A model generated the notes under the pieces. That model did not search any database and was not told the DNA's origin. It saw only the letters and a list, made by a program, of their open reading frames with translations. Of a DNA stretch of 64,000 bases, positions 8,270-21,736 are shown piece after piece; the stretch's first letter is position 1; each line of letters begins with the position of its first letter. Made by a program: the position numbers and the translations under genes. Origin of the DNA: Pelomonas cellulosilytica (GTDB taxonomy: Bacteria; Pseudomonadota; Gammaproteobacteria; Burkholderiales; Burkholderiaceae_C); assembly GCF_021353265.1 (NCBI RefSeq), contig NZ_JAJTWU010000006.1:248001-312000 (forward strand), given 5' to 3'.

Positions 8270-10837
8270 ATGAAAGCCGACACCGCCCCCGATTTCTCCG
8301 CCCACACGCCCATGATGGCCCAGTACCTGGGCTTGAAGGCCGACTTCCCGGACACCCTGCTGCTGTACCGGATGGGCGATTTCTACGAGGTGTTCTACGA
8401 CGACGCGCGCAAGTGCCACGCGCTGCTGGACATCACGATCACCACGCGCGGCCAGAGCGCCGGGCAGCCGGTTGTCATGGCCGGCGTGCCGGTGCATGCG
8501 CTGGAGAGTTATCTCGCCAAGCTCATCAAGCTGGGCGAGGCGGTCGCGATTGCCGAGCAGGTCGGCGAGGTCGGCGCCGGCAAGGGGCCGGTGGAGCGCA
8601 AGGTCGTGCGCGTCGTCACGCCCGGCACGATCACCGACACCGAGCTGCTGGCCGACAAGCAGGACGCCGTGCTGCTCAGCGTCAGCGGCCACGGCCGCCG
8701 GCATGGCCTGGCCTGGCTGTCGCTGACGCAGGGCGAGATCGGCCTGGCCGAGTGCAGCGATGTGGAGCTGCCGGCGTGGCTGGCGCGGCTGATGCCGGCG
8801 GAGATCCTCGTCAACCGCGAGCAGCAGCCGGCGGGCGTCATGCGGGCGCGCTTTCCGGTAACGAATCGGCCGAGCTGGCAGTTCGACGGCGCGTTAGGCC
8901 AGCGCAAGCTGAGCGAGCAGTTGGGTGTGGCCAACCTGCAGGGTTTCAACGCGCATGAGCTGACGTTGGCCCACGCGGCCGGCAGCGCACTGCTGGCGTT
9001 TGCCGAGCACACGCAGGGCCGTGCGCTGACCCACGTTCGCTCGCTGCGCGTGCAGCGTGCCAGCGACCTGCTGGACCTGCCGCCCGCCACCCAGCGCAAC
9101 CTGGAACTGGTGCAGACGCTGCGCGGCGAGAGCAGCCCCACCCTCTTCTCGCTGATCGACACCTGCAAGACCGGCATGGGCAGCCGCCTGCTGCGCCAAT
9201 GGCTGCTGCATCCCCGGCGCGACCGCGCCGAAGCGACCGGCCGCCACGATGCCATCGCGGCGCTGCAGGCCGAGGGCTTCGAGCCGCTGCGCGAGGCACT
9301 GAAGTCGGTAAGCGACGTCGAGCGCATTGCCGCCCGCATCGCGCTGCGCCAAGTGCGCCCGCGCGAGCTGACCGGCCTGCGCGCGACGCTGCAGGCGCTG
9401 CCGCAGTTGCGCGCCGCCACGCCCGCCCGGTTGCGGGAGGCTGCGCTCACGCCCCCGGGCGACGTGCTTGAACTGCTGGAGCGCGCCATCGCGGCGGAAC
9501 CGGGGCTGCTGCCGCGCGACGGCGGCGTCATCGCCGACGGCTTCGACGCCGAGCTGGACGAGCTGCGCGGCATCCAGCAGAACTGCGACGGCTTCCTGCT
9601 GGACCTGGAGACGCGCGAACGCGCCCGCACCGGCATCGGCAACCTGCGCGTGCAGTTCAACCGCGTGCACGGTTTCTACATCGAGGTCTCGCAGGGTCAG
9701 GTCGACAAGGTGCCGATGGACTACCAGCGCCGCCAGACGCTGAAGAACGCCGAGCGCTACATCACGCCTGAGCTCAAGGCGTTCGAGGACAAGGCGCTGT
9801 CGGCGCAGGAACGCGCGCTGGCGCGCGAGAAGCTGCTGTACGAGCAGGTCATCGACGCCCTCATCACGCGGCTGGAGCCGCTGACCGCGCTGGGCCGTGC
9901 GCTGGCCGGCCTGGATGCGCTGGCCGCGCTGGCCGAGCGGGCGACCACGCTGGGCTGGTGCCGGCCGGAGTTCGTGCCGCATCCCTGCCTGGAGATCGAG
10001 GCGGGCCGCCATCCGGTCGTGCAGGCGCGGTTGGCGGAGACGGGCGGCGCAGAGTTCATGCCCAACGACTGCAAGCTCGACGCGCGCACCCGCATGCTGG
10101 TCATCACCGGCCCCAACATGGGCGGCAAGAGCACCTTCATGCGACAGGTCGCCCTGATCGCGCTGCTGGCTGCCATCGGCAGCTATGTGCCGGCCACCAG
10201 CTGCCGGCTGGGGCCCATGGACGCCATCCACACCCGCATCGGCGCAGCCGACGACCTGGCCAACGCGCAGTCCACCTTCATGCTGGAGATGACCGAGGGC
10301 GCGGCCATCCTGCATGCGGCGAGCGACCAGTCTCTCGTGCTGATGGACGAGATCGGCCGCGGAACGTCCACCTTCGACGGCCTGGCGCTGGCGTCGGCCA
10401 TCGCCAGCCATTTGCACGACAGGACACGCGCCTTCACGCTGTTCGCGACGCACTACTTCGAGCTGACCGAGTTCCCAACCAAGCACCCGATGGCGCAGAA
10501 CTGGCACGTCTCGGCAGTGGAAAGCGGCGAGGACATCGTCTTCCTGCACGAGCTTCAACCCGGCCCGGCCAGCCGAAGCTACGGCGTGCAGGTGGCCAGG
10601 CTGGCCGGCATGCCCGCCAGCCTCGTTCGCCAGGCCCGTGCGACGCTTGAGGCGCTGGAGGCACGGCAGAACGCAGCCGACGACCAGTTCGACCTCTTTG
10701 CCGCGCCGCCCGCCCCGCCGGCGCTGCCCGAGCCCAGCGCCCTCGTGCAGACGCTCGACGGCATCGACCCCGATGCGCTGTCGCCGCGCGAGGCGCTGGA
10801 GGCTCTCTACAAGCTCAAGGCGATTGCCAAGGCATGA
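8270..10837 (+). CDS. mutS: DNA mismatch repair protein MutS
   Basis: 855 residues, the normal MutS length. It recognises base mismatches as a clamp and recruits MutL on ATP binding. The mismatch-reading domain carries the [16 protein letters not shown] motif (Phe-x-Glu wedge) near residue 30. Also visible are the [13 protein letters not shown] Walker A loop (about residue 617) and Walker [17 protein letters not shown]. The C-terminal [16 protein letters not shown] resembles the usual MutS tail. The start at 8270 (MKADTAPDF) fits homologues; the ATG at 8258 is also possible, and earlier starts fall inside the terminator. Confidence 0.96.
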   Translation: MKADTAPDFSAHTPMMAQYLGLKADFPDTLLLYRMGDFYEVFYDDARKCHALLDITITTRGQSAGQPVVMAGVPVHALESYLAKLIKLGEAVAIAEQVGEVGAGKGPVERKVVRVVTPGTITDTELLADKQDAVLLSVSGHGRRHGLAWLSLTQGEIGLAECSDVELPAWLARLMPAEILVNREQQPAGVMRARFPVTNRPSWQFDGALGQRKLSEQLGVANLQGFNAHELTLAHAAGSALLAFAEHTQGRALTHVRSLRVQRASDLLDLPPATQRNLELVQTLRGESSPTLFSLIDTCKTGMGSRLLRQWLLHPRRDRAEATGRHDAIAALQAEGFEPLREALKSVSDVERIAARIALRQVRPRELTGLRATLQALPQLRAATPARLREAALTPPGDVLELLERAIAAEPGLLPRDGGVIADGFDAELDELRGIQQNCDGFLLDLETRERARTGIGNLRVQFNRVHGFYIEVSQGQVDKVPMDYQRRQTLKNAERYITPELKAFEDKALSAQERALAREKLLYEQVIDALITRLEPLTALGRALAGLDALAALAERATTLGWCRPEFVPHPCLEIEAGRHPVVQARLAETGGAEFMPNDCKLDARTRMLVITGPNMGGKSTFMRQVALIALLAAIGSYVPATSCRLGPMDAIHTRIGAADDLANAQSTFMLEMTEGAAILHAASDQSLVLMDEIGRGTSTFDGLALASAIASHLHDRTRAFTLFATHYFELTEFPTKHPMAQNWHVSAVESGEDIVFLHELQPGPASRSYGVQVARLAGMPASLVRQARATLEALEARQNAADDQFDLFAAPPAPPALPEPSALVQTLDGIDPDALSPREALEALYKLKAIAKA

Positions 10838-10877
10838 GCGGCGAGACACATGGCCCGACGGATGCTGGCCACCCCGC

Positions 10878-13383
<2,506 letters not shown>

Positions 13384-13385
13384 CC

Positions 13386-14243
13386 ATGAAGCTCTGCGGA
13401 TACGACGTTGGCCTCGACAAGCCCTTCTTCCTGATCGCCGGCACCTGCTCCATCGAGGGCCTGCAGATCACGCTGGACGTCGCCGGCCTGCTGAAGGAAG
13501 CCTGCGACTCACTCGGCATTCCGCTGATCTACAAGGGCTCGTTCGACAAGGCCAACCGCTCGTCCGGCACGTCCAAGCGCGGTGTCGGCATGGATGCCGG
13601 CCTGAAGATCCTCGACGAGGTGCGTCGCCAGACCGGCCTGCCGGTGCTGACCGACGTGCACGACGCCACGCAAGTGGCCGAAGTGGCCGCGGTCGTCGAC
13701 GTGCTACAGACGCCCGCCTTCCTGTGCCGCCAGACGGACTTCATCCGCGCCGTGGCGCAGAGCGGCAAGCCGGTCAACATCAAGAAGGGCCAGTTCCTCG
13801 CGCCCTGGGACATGAAAAATGTCATCGACAAGGCACGCGCCGCTGCAGCGGAAGTGGGCCTCAGCGAGGACCGCTTCCTGGCCTGCGAACGTGGCGTCAG
13901 TTTCGGCTACAACAACCTCGTGGCCGACATGACGAGCCTGGCCGAGATGCGCAACTCCGGCGCGCCGGTGGTGTTCGACGTGACGCACTCGGTGCAGAAG
14001 CCCGGCGGCCTGGGTGGCTCCAGCGGCGGCGTGCGGGAGATGGTGCCAGTGCTGGCCCGAGCGGGCGTCGGTGTCGGCGTGGCAGGCCTTTTCATGGAGA
14101 CCCACCCTAACCCGGCCGAGGCCTTCAGCGACGGCCCCAATGCCGTGCCGCTCAAGCACATGAAGACGCTGTTGACGCAGCTCGTCGCGCTGGACCGCAT
14201 CGTCAAGCAGCAGCCGCTGCTCGAGAACGACTTCTCCTGCTGA
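13386..14243 (+). CDS. kdsA: 3-deoxy-D-manno-octulosonate 8-phosphate synthase
   Basis: 285 residues. Condenses arabinose 5-phosphate and PEP to Kdo8P for lipid A-core synthesis. Family motifs seen are [29 protein letters not shown] and [11 protein letters not shown]. The C-terminal region carries [11 protein letters not shown] and the [19 protein letters not shown] segment. Starts 2 nt after the pyrG stop, so very likely co-transcribed and coupled. Confidence 0.97.
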   Translation: MKLCGYDVGLDKPFFLIAGTCSIEGLQITLDVAGLLKEACDSLGIPLIYKGSFDKANRSSGTSKRGVGMDAGLKILDEVRRQTGLPVLTDVHDATQVAEVAAVVDVLQTPAFLCRQTDFIRAVAQSGKPVNIKKGQFLAPWDMKNVIDKARAAAAEVGLSEDRFLACERGVSFGYNNLVADMTSLAEMRNSGAPVVFDVTHSVQKPGGLGGSSGGVREMVPVLARAGVGVGVAGLFMETHPNPAEAFSDGPNAVPLKHMKTLLTQLVALDRIVKQQPLLENDFSC

Positions 14244-14309
14244 CGCTCCAGCGATGAGGATGCGTCGGACCGAGGTGTTGTCGATGCTGTCCGCTGGCGC
14301 CTGACAGCC

Positions 14310-17003
14310 ATGCAGCTGCTCGCCCTGCTGCTGGGCGCCCTGTTCGGCGGTCTGGCGTCGGAGAACTTCGGCGGCGCGCTGCTCGGCGCGGTCATCGGCT
14401 GGCTGGGCTGGCAGCAGGTGCTGCAGGGCCGGCGCATCGCCGAGCTGGAACGACAACTGGCCGCCCGCCCGGCATCCGCCCGATCCAGCGCCATGCCGAC
14501 GGCCGATGTGCGGCCCGTCCCCGGGCAGCCTGTGGTCCCGCCGACGACCGAAGCTGTGGCACCGCGGCCGCAGCCCGTTGCGCCGCTGATCACGACACCA
14601 CCAGCCGCGATGCCGGTGCCCGGGGCGACGCCCCAGCCCATGTTTCCGCCGCCTCCGGCCCGCCCGCCACGCCATCCCGTACCGATGCCGGCCTGGGCGC
14701 AGCGCCTGGCGGCCGCCAACACCATCGTCAAGGTCGGGCTGGCGATGCTGTTCCTGGGCCTGGTCTTCCTGGCACGCTTCGCCGCCGAGAACGTCACGCT
14801 GCCGCTGGAAGTGCGCCTGGCCGGCATCGGCGCGACCGGCGTCGCGCTGCTGGCCATCGGCTGGCGGTTGCGGCTGCACTCGCGCGGCTATGGCCTGCTG
14901 CTGCAGGGTGGCGGTGTCGCCGTTGTCTACCTGACGCTGTTCGCGGCCGTGAAACTGGCCGGCCTGCAGCCGCTAGCGCTGGTTTTCGCGCTGATGCTGA
15001 CCGTCTCGCTGCTGGCGGCGCTGCTGGCCGTGCGCCAGGACGCGCAGGCGCTGGCCGTCGTCGCGGCCATGGGCGGCTATGCGACGCCACTGCTGCTGTC
15101 CACCGGCGGCGGCAGCATCGCGATGCTGCTTGGCTATGACTTCGTGCTGGGACTGGGCGTGGCGCTCGTCGCATGGTTCAAGCACTGGCCGCGGCTCAAC
15201 CTCGTCGCGTTCGGCTTTACGGCGCTAATCGCCAGCGCCTGGGGGCTAACCGGCTACACGCCCGCGGACTACGGGGTGGCTCAGGGCTTCCTCGTCGCGT
15301 TCTGGCTGCTGTTCACCGCCGTGCTGTTGATGCCCGGCCGGCACGCGCAGCCGGCGGGGCGCTGGCTGCAGTCCACGCTGCTGTTCGGCGTACCGGTCTT
15401 CGGCGGCGCGATGCAGTACGCGCTGCTGCGGCCCGATGCGATGGCCATCGCCGTGGCGGCGCTCGTCATCGGCAGCGGCTATGCGGGCCTGGCCGCCTGG
15501 GCGCGGCGGCGTGCCGCGCATGGCCTCGTCTTCGAGGCCTTCATCGCGCTGGCGGCTGTGTTCGGCACGCTTGTCATCCCGTTCGCGTTGAGCGCCGAGG
15601 CCACAGCCGGCGCCTGGGCGCTGGAAGGCCTGGGCGCCGTGTGGCTGGGCCTGCGCCAGCAGCGGCTGCGCGTGCTGGGCAGCGGCCTGGCGTTGGTCCT
15701 GCTAGGCGGCCTAACGCTGGCGGCATCGCTGCCGCTCGCCAGCACGGACGGCACGCGAGCCGCCTCGCAGCTGTTAAACGCACTGCTGATCGCCGCCGCC
15801 GGCCTGGGTGCCGCGCGCTGCCTGAGCCGCATGGACGGCCGCCGCTGGCATGCACCGGCCGCCTTCGCCATGGTGAGCTGGGGCACGCTGTGGCTGGGGG
15901 TGGCGGCGGCTGTCGTGCTGCGGCACTGGGTGCCGGAGCCGCAGCGCTGGGCCGCGGCCCTGGCCTTCGTCGCCGCCGGCAGTGCCGCGCTGCTGGGCCT
16001 GCAGGCGCTGTGGCGCTGGCCCGTGGTGGCCTGGCCCACGGCCGTGCTGCTGCCGGCCTGGACGCTGCTCGGCGCGTGGGGCGCGGTCGTGCACGGCGCG
16101 CCGCTGCAGGCCGGTGGCGTCTGGGCGCTTCCGCTGGCGCTGCTCGCACAGGCCCGGGTGCTACACGCCACCGCGCCGCACTGGCCAGCGCCGCTGCGCC
16201 ATGCCACGCACGCCGGCAGCCTGCTGGCCGTGGCCTTGTTGGGCGCGTTGGAGGCCCGGCACTGGACGGCCGACTTCGGCGACGCCGGCAGCGCATGGGG
16301 CTGGCTGGGCTGGCTGGTTGTGCCTACGCTGCTGCTGGCGGCCGTGCTGCGCCAGCAGCGTCATGCGCCTGCCCAGCAGGCCTGGCCGCTGCGCCTGGCG
16401 CCCGAGGCCTATGCGCAAACCGGCGCTGGCCTGTTGAGCCTCGCGCTCTCCGTCTGGGCGCTGGTGGCCAACTGGGCAAGCCCCGGCAGCGCCCAGCCGC
16501 TGCCCTACGTACCGTTGCTGAGCCCGCTGGACCTCGGCATCGCCGCGGCGCTGCTGGCCGTGGTCACCTGGCTGCGCGGCCCGGCCGCCGCTGCACTGCG
16601 CCTGCCGCCATCGACGCTGGCGGTGCCGGCGTCGCTGGCTTTTTTGTGGCTCAACGGCATGTTGATCCGCTGCTTCCACCACTGGGGCGGCGTGCCCTAT
16701 CACCTCGACGGCTGGCTGGCCTCGCGCGGCGTGCAGACGGGCCTCGCGCTGCTGTGGAGCGCGCTGGCGCTGGTGCTGATGCTGCTGGGCACGCGCCGCG
16801 GGCAGCGCGTGCCGTGGCTCGCCGGCGCGGTGCTGCTAGGCGCCGTCGTGCTGAAGCTGATGCTGATCGACCTACAAGGCAGCGGCACGGTACTGCGCAT
16901 CGTGTCCTTCATCGGCGTGGGCGTGTTGATGCTGGTGATCGGCTATGTTGCGCCGCTGCCCGGCGCCGCCACGACGGAACGTCATGAAACGCCTCGTCAT
17001 TGA
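14310..17003 (+). CDS. DUF2339 multi-pass membrane protein
   Basis: 897 residues. A short N-terminal hydrophobic part with Gly-rich helices is followed by a Pro/Ala-rich linker (about residues 60-130). After it come more than 20 hydrophobic segments that fill the rest of the chain. This is the layout of the DUF2339 family of predicted inner-membrane proteins of unknown function. It overlaps the following DUF3999 gene by 20 nt, a pairing seen in other proteobacteria that suggests one complex. The pair sits between kdsA and eno, which are normally closer together in the order. Confidence 0.85.
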   Translation: MQLLALLLGALFGGLASENFGGALLGAVIGWLGWQQVLQGRRIAELERQLAARPASARSSAMPTADVRPVPGQPVVPPTTEAVAPRPQPVAPLITTPPAAMPVPGATPQPMFPPPPARPPRHPVPMPAWAQRLAAANTIVKVGLAMLFLGLVFLARFAAENVTLPLEVRLAGIGATGVALLAIGWRLRLHSRGYGLLLQGGGVAVVYLTLFAAVKLAGLQPLALVFALMLTVSLLAALLAVRQDAQALAVVAAMGGYATPLLLSTGGGSIAMLLGYDFVLGLGVALVAWFKHWPRLNLVAFGFTALIASAWGLTGYTPADYGVAQGFLVAFWLLFTAVLLMPGRHAQPAGRWLQSTLLFGVPVFGGAMQYALLRPDAMAIAVAALVIGSGYAGLAAWARRRAAHGLVFEAFIALAAVFGTLVIPFALSAEATAGAWALEGLGAVWLGLRQQRLRVLGSGLALVLLGGLTLAASLPLASTDGTRAASQLLNALLIAAAGLGAARCLSRMDGRRWHAPAAFAMVSWGTLWLGVAAAVVLRHWVPEPQRWAAALAFVAAGSAALLGLQALWRWPVVAWPTAVLLPAWTLLGAWGAVVHGAPLQAGGVWALPLALLAQARVLHATAPHWPAPLRHATHAGSLLAVALLGALEARHWTADFGDAGSAWGWLGWLVVPTLLLAAVLRQQRHAPAQQAWPLRLAPEAYAQTGAGLLSLALSVWALVANWASPGSAQPLPYVPLLSPLDLGIAAALLAVVTWLRGPAAAALRLPPSTLAVPASLAFLWLNGMLIRCFHHWGGVPYHLDGWLASRGVQTGLALLWSALALVLMLLGTRRGQRVPWLAGAVLLGAVVLKLMLIDLQGSGTVLRIVSFIGVGVLMLVIGYVAPLPGAATTERHETPRH

Positions 17004-18252
17004 ACTGCTTGCGGCACTGGCCGCCACGTCGGCCGGCGCCGCGCCGTACCTGGCAGCCGTCGAAGTCACCCGACCCGCACCTTTCGTCATGCTGGACCCT
17101 GGCGCCGATGTCTGGCGGCACAGCCTGGCCTCCGACCTGCGCGACTGGCAGCTGCTGGATGCCCAGGGGCGCCGCGTGCCGTTTGCACTCGTGCCCGACG
17201 ACGCCCAGACTGCACCGCCCGAGCGCGAGCTGAAGCTGTTCGCGCTCCCGCCGGCCCCGGTATCCGCGTCGGCACCGCCGAACAAGGCACCCGCCGGGTG
17301 GTTGCTGGACTTGGGCGAGCCCGCGGACTGGCAAGGCGAACCTCAGCAGCTACGCCTGCGCTGGCCGGCCGACACTGTCTCTTTCCAGGCCGGCTACCGG
17401 CTGGAGACGAGTGCCGACCTGCAGCACTGGCAACCGCTGGCCACCGGCCAGTTGCTGGGCCTGCGCCATGCCGACGGCGCGCCGCTGAGCCAGCCGCTCG
17501 TGGCGCTGCCCGACCGGCCGCGGCGCTACCTGCGCCTACTGTGGGACGACGCGCCCAGTAGCGTCCAGCCCGACGGCGCCATGCTGCTGGCGGCACCGGC
17601 AGGACGGGTGCCGCAACAGCTCACCGGCTCGGCGCCGCTGCCGGCGCCGGATGCCGACGGCGGCTGGGTCGTGCCGCTGGGCGGGCCGCAGCCGCTGCTC
17701 AGCCTGCGTCTGTCGGGCACGCAAGGCACCTGGGTGCTGCCCGTGCAGGTGCAGACGCGTCCCGCGCCCAAGGCAACCTGGCAGACCGTCGCGCGGCCCG
17801 TGTTCTACCGCGTCGAACGGGCCGGCGCCCCGGCCGACCTGGCACCGGCACTCACGCTGCCGCTGGACGCCGGCGAACTGCGGCTGCTGCCTCCGCCCGG
17901 CACCGCACTGCCGCCTGCCGGCACGCTGAGGCTGGACTGGACGCTGCGCCGCGTCCGCCTCGTCTGGGCCGCACAGGGCGAGCCGCCGTTCTCGCTGCGC
18001 GTGGGCGCCACCGGTCAGGACGGCGGGCCGCGACCGCTGGCCGAGGTGGTGCCCGACTGGCCTCGCGAGCGGTCGCTCCTGGGCGCTGCATCACTCGGAG
18101 CGTTCGCAGCCGATGCCGCCGTCTCAGCCTCCACCGCGCTGCCACCGCGCCGTCTGCTGCTGTGGGCAGTGCTGTCGCTGGGCGCCGCCGTGCTGGGCGG
18201 CGTGACGTGGCGGCTGTGGCGGCAGGGGCCCGTCGAGGAACGCAGCACTTAA
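16984..18252 (+). CDS. DUF3999 family protein
   Basis: 422 residues: a signal peptide (about residues 1-19), then a long predicted beta-rich periplasmic region. A single C-terminal membrane helix (about residues 385-410, LLLWAVLSLGAAVLGGVTW) precedes a short basic tail. DUF3999 proteins have no known function and typically follow DUF2339, as here. The ATG at 16984 gives a proper signal peptide and overlaps the upstream gene by 20 nt. I infer an envelope complex with the DUF2339 product. Confidence 0.82.
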   Translation: MKRLVIELLAALAATSAGAAPYLAAVEVTRPAPFVMLDPGADVWRHSLASDLRDWQLLDAQGRRVPFALVPDDAQTAPPERELKLFALPPAPVSASAPPNKAPAGWLLDLGEPADWQGEPQQLRLRWPADTVSFQAGYRLETSADLQHWQPLATGQLLGLRHADGAPLSQPLVALPDRPRRYLRLLWDDAPSSVQPDGAMLLAAPAGRVPQQLTGSAPLPAPDADGGWVVPLGGPQPLLSLRLSGTQGTWVLPVQVQTRPAPKATWQTVARPVFYRVERAGAPADLAPALTLPLDAGELRLLPPPGTALPPAGTLRLDWTLRRVRLVWAAQGEPPFSLRVGATGQDGGPRPLAEVVPDWPRERSLLGAASLGAFAADAAVSASTALPPRRLLLWAVLSLGAAVLGGVTWRLWRQGPVEERST

Positions 18253-18346
18253 ACTCGCAAGGCTGCGCCGGTCGCTTGTTCTGACACGGTAACCGTCCTT
18301 CGGCACACTGCGCCCGCCCGAATTTTTTACCTCCTGGAGACCCTGA

Positions 18347-19633
<1,287 letters not shown>

Positions 19634-19636
19634 GCG

Positions 19637-19942
19637 TTGAAGGCGCTAGCCCTGGTCCTGGCCATCTTTTTGGTGGCCATCCAAGCCCAGCTCTGGACGG
19701 GCCGGGGCAGCATTCCCTATGTGGCGCACCTCCGGGAGGAGGTGGCAGCCGCACAGGCTGACAACGAGCAGGCCCGTGCACGCAATGCGCAGCTCCAGGC
19801 GGAACTGCGCGACCTGCGTGAGGGCCTGGAGATGGTCGAGGAGAAGGCCCGCTTCGAGCTGGGCATGATCAAGGCGGACGAGGTTTTCGTGCCCGCCGCC
19901 CCCACCGCGGCGCCGCTCGCGGCCTCCACCGTCAGGCGCTGA
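19637..19942 (+). CDS. ftsB: Cell division protein FtsB
   Basis: 101 residues: one membrane helix (residues 3-17), then a coiled coil rich in Ala, Glu and Arg (about residues 30-75). FtsB joins FtsL and FtsQ in the divisome core. The start is TTG at 19637, directly after the eno stop; no ATG is available that keeps the membrane helix. The start SIPYVAHLREEVAAAQADNE and the ARFELGMIKADEVF end match beta-proteobacterial FtsB. The stop overlaps the pnuC start by one base. Confidence 0.93.
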   Translation: MKALALVLAIFLVAIQAQLWTGRGSIPYVAHLREEVAAAQADNEQARARNAQLQAELRDLREGLEMVEEKARFELGMIKADEVFVPAAPTAAPLAASTVRR

Positions 19943-20553
19943 TGCTGGCCGACCTCTGGGCGGCGCTGCTGGCGCCTGCCTTCACTGCTTTTGGCAGCCC
20001 CGTGTCGTGGCTGGAACTGATGGCCTTCGCGCTGGCCGTGTGGATGGTGGTGTGCAACATGCGCGTCCACCCACTGGCGTGGCCGCTGGCCTTCATCAGC
20101 TCGCTGCTGTACTTCGCATTCTTTTGGGATGGCAAGCTCTACGGTGAGGCCGGCCTGCAGCTGCTGTTCGCCGCATTGGCCGTCTGGGGCGGGTGGCAGT
20201 GGCGCTTCGGTCGCACGCGCGAGGGCCGGGCGCTGACCGTGCGGCGCCTGGGCCTGCGCGGCTTGGCCGGGCCCGCGCTGCTGACGCTGGCGGCGTGGCC
20301 GCTGCTGGGCTGGTTCCTCGCCCGGTTCACAGACAGCCCCCTGCCCTACTGGGACGCCTTCCCCACCGTCGCCAGCCTGCTGGGCCAATGGCTGTTGGCG
20401 CGCAAGTACGAAGAGAACTGGCCGACGTGGATCGTCGTCAATACGGTCAGCGTCGTGCTGTTCGGCATCAAGGGCTACTGGCTGACGGTCGTGCTCTACG
20501 CCGGCTTCATCCCGATGAGCGTCATCGGCTGGCGTGCCTGGAGGCAGGCGTGA
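19942..20553 (+). CDS. pnuC: Nicotinamide riboside/mononucleotide transporter PnuC
   Basis: 203 residues with about 7 hydrophobic segments and the PnuC signature LYFAFFWDGKLYGEAGLQLLF followed by the WGGWQWRFG loop. PnuC imports nicotinamide riboside by facilitated diffusion, driven by cytoplasmic phosphorylation. Late WLLARKYEENWPTWIVVN is also typical. Overlaps ftsB (TGATG) and the next kinase gene (GTGA), so translation of the three is linked. The kinase supplies the trapping step. Confidence 0.92.
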   Translation: MLADLWAALLAPAFTAFGSPVSWLELMAFALAVWMVVCNMRVHPLAWPLAFISSLLYFAFFWDGKLYGEAGLQLLFAALAVWGGWQWRFGRTREGRALTVRRLGLRGLAGPALLTLAAWPLLGWFLARFTDSPLPYWDAFPTVASLLGQWLLARKYEENWPTWIVVNTVSVVLFGIKGYWLTVVLYAGFIPMSVIGWRAWRQA

Positions 20554-21074
20554 GTCGCCTAGTCGCGCTGCTGGGCGCCGAGTGCACCGGCAAGACGACG
20601 CTGGCCGAGGCGCTCGCCGCGCATTGCGGCGGCGGCTTCGTCAGCGAATACCTGCGCGAGTGGTGCGACACGCACAACCGCACGCCACTGCAGTACGAGC
20701 AGGCCCACATCGCCAACGAGCAGGCCGCGCGCATAGAGGCCGCCGCCTGCCGGCATGCCGTGGTGTTCTGCGACACGACGCCCATGATCACCGCGCTGTG
20801 CAGCCAGCACTATTTCGACGACGACTCGCTGATGGCACCGGCCGTGGCCTTCCAGCGCCGCTGCGACCTAACGCTGCTGTGCGCGCCCGACCTGCCCTGG
20901 CAGGCCGATGGCATCCAGCGCGACGGGCCCGAGGTGCGGGCGCGCTTCGACGCCCGGCTGCGCGCGGCGCTGGATGCCCACGGCCTTCCCTGGGTGGACA
21001 TCCGCGGCAGCGACGACGCGCGCGTCGCGGCAGCACTGCAAGCCCTGCGCGCCATGATGACTCCGGCGGGCTGA
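20550..21074 (+). CDS. Ribosylnicotinamide kinase, NadR C-terminal-domain type
   Basis: 174 residues, a single P-loop kinase domain. Walker A is GAECTGKTT (residues 8-16), EYLREW follows, and a CDTTPMITA region lies near residue 70. It matches the RNK half of NadR but lacks the nucleotidyltransferase and HTH halves. Expected reaction: nicotinamide riboside plus ATP to NMN. The start is GTG, overlapping the pnuC stop by 3 nt, so transport and phosphorylation are likely made together. Alternative annotation is simply AAA family ATPase. Confidence 0.85.
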   Translation: MSRLVALLGAECTGKTTLAEALAAHCGGGFVSEYLREWCDTHNRTPLQYEQAHIANEQAARIEAAACRHAVVFCDTTPMITALCSQHYFDDDSLMAPAVAFQRRCDLTLLCAPDLPWQADGIQRDGPEVRARFDARLRAALDAHGLPWVDIRGSDDARVAAALQALRAMMTPAG

Positions 21075-21093
21075 ACAGGCGGCTGGCGCGCCG

Positions 21094-21561
21094 TCAGCGC
21101 TTGACCACGTCCTGCAGCTGAGAGATCGCGTCAATCGAGCGGTTGATCGCGCGGTCCAGCGTGGCTGCGAGGCTGGGGTTGTCGGCGGAGATGGCCGACA
21201 GCTTGGCAGCAAAGCCGAGGTGCAACCCGGCAAGCCAGTTCGGTTGCGGATCGGGCTCGGGGATGGGCGGCCAGTGGATCGGGAACTTGATCTTGTGCGG
21301 CCGCGTGGGGCACCAGTCGTCCAGGTCCTGTGCCACGTTCTTCCAGGCCAGGCCCAGCCGGTCTGCCGTCCATGCCGTGTGGGCGAACTCTTGGGCAAGC
21401 GCCGCACCGAGCGCCTCGGGCGGCAGCGGCTGCGGATTGAGGGCTGCAGCGTTGACGCGCTCGTGCAGCCCGGCCAGGCCCTGCGGGCCGCGCGGGATCA
21501 CATCGTAGATGGCGGGCAGGCGGCGGCCGATGATGGCCAGCAGTCGTTGATCGAGATTCAT
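21094..21561 (-). CDS. Hypothetical protein with NPQPLPP motif
   Basis: 155 residues; I do not recognise a family with a known role. A proline motif ALNPQPLPPEALG lies near residue 40, then a helical AALAQEFAHTAWTADRLGL stretch and a Trp-rich patch (DDWCPTRPHKIKFPIHWPPIP) near residue 85. No signal peptide or membrane segment. The start at 21561 has a GGAG ribosome site 9 nt upstream; longer in-frame starts lack one. It lies 175 nt downstream of the 1200-residue membrane protein on the same strand and could be a partner of it. Confidence 0.65.
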   Translation of the reverse strand: MNLDQRLLAIIGRRLPAIYDVIPRGPQGLAGLHERVNAAALNPQPLPPEALGAALAQEFAHTAWTADRLGLAWKNVAQDLDDWCPTRPHKIKFPIHWPPIPEPDPQPNWLAGLHLGFAAKLSAISADNPSLAATLDRAINRSIDAISQLQDVVKR

Positions 21562-21736
21562 CGTGACAAGCTCCGAAGGGGTCGGCATTCCAGGCGATGC
21601 CGGATCGCTGAACCCGGCGCACGAGCTGTGCACCGGGCTCCCTTCAACACTAGTCGCGCCGCGCGGGAACACCATCGTATGGAAGCGGGACAAAGCCGCC
21701 GCGGGCGGGCCCCGGACTTGCCAGAGACTGCCGCAC

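Noticed and set aside
15173-16987. A 604-codon open frame inside the DUF2339 gene in another frame
   Set aside because: Overlaps entirely with the membrane protein gene, and its product is Arg/Ala/Gly-rich with no domain.
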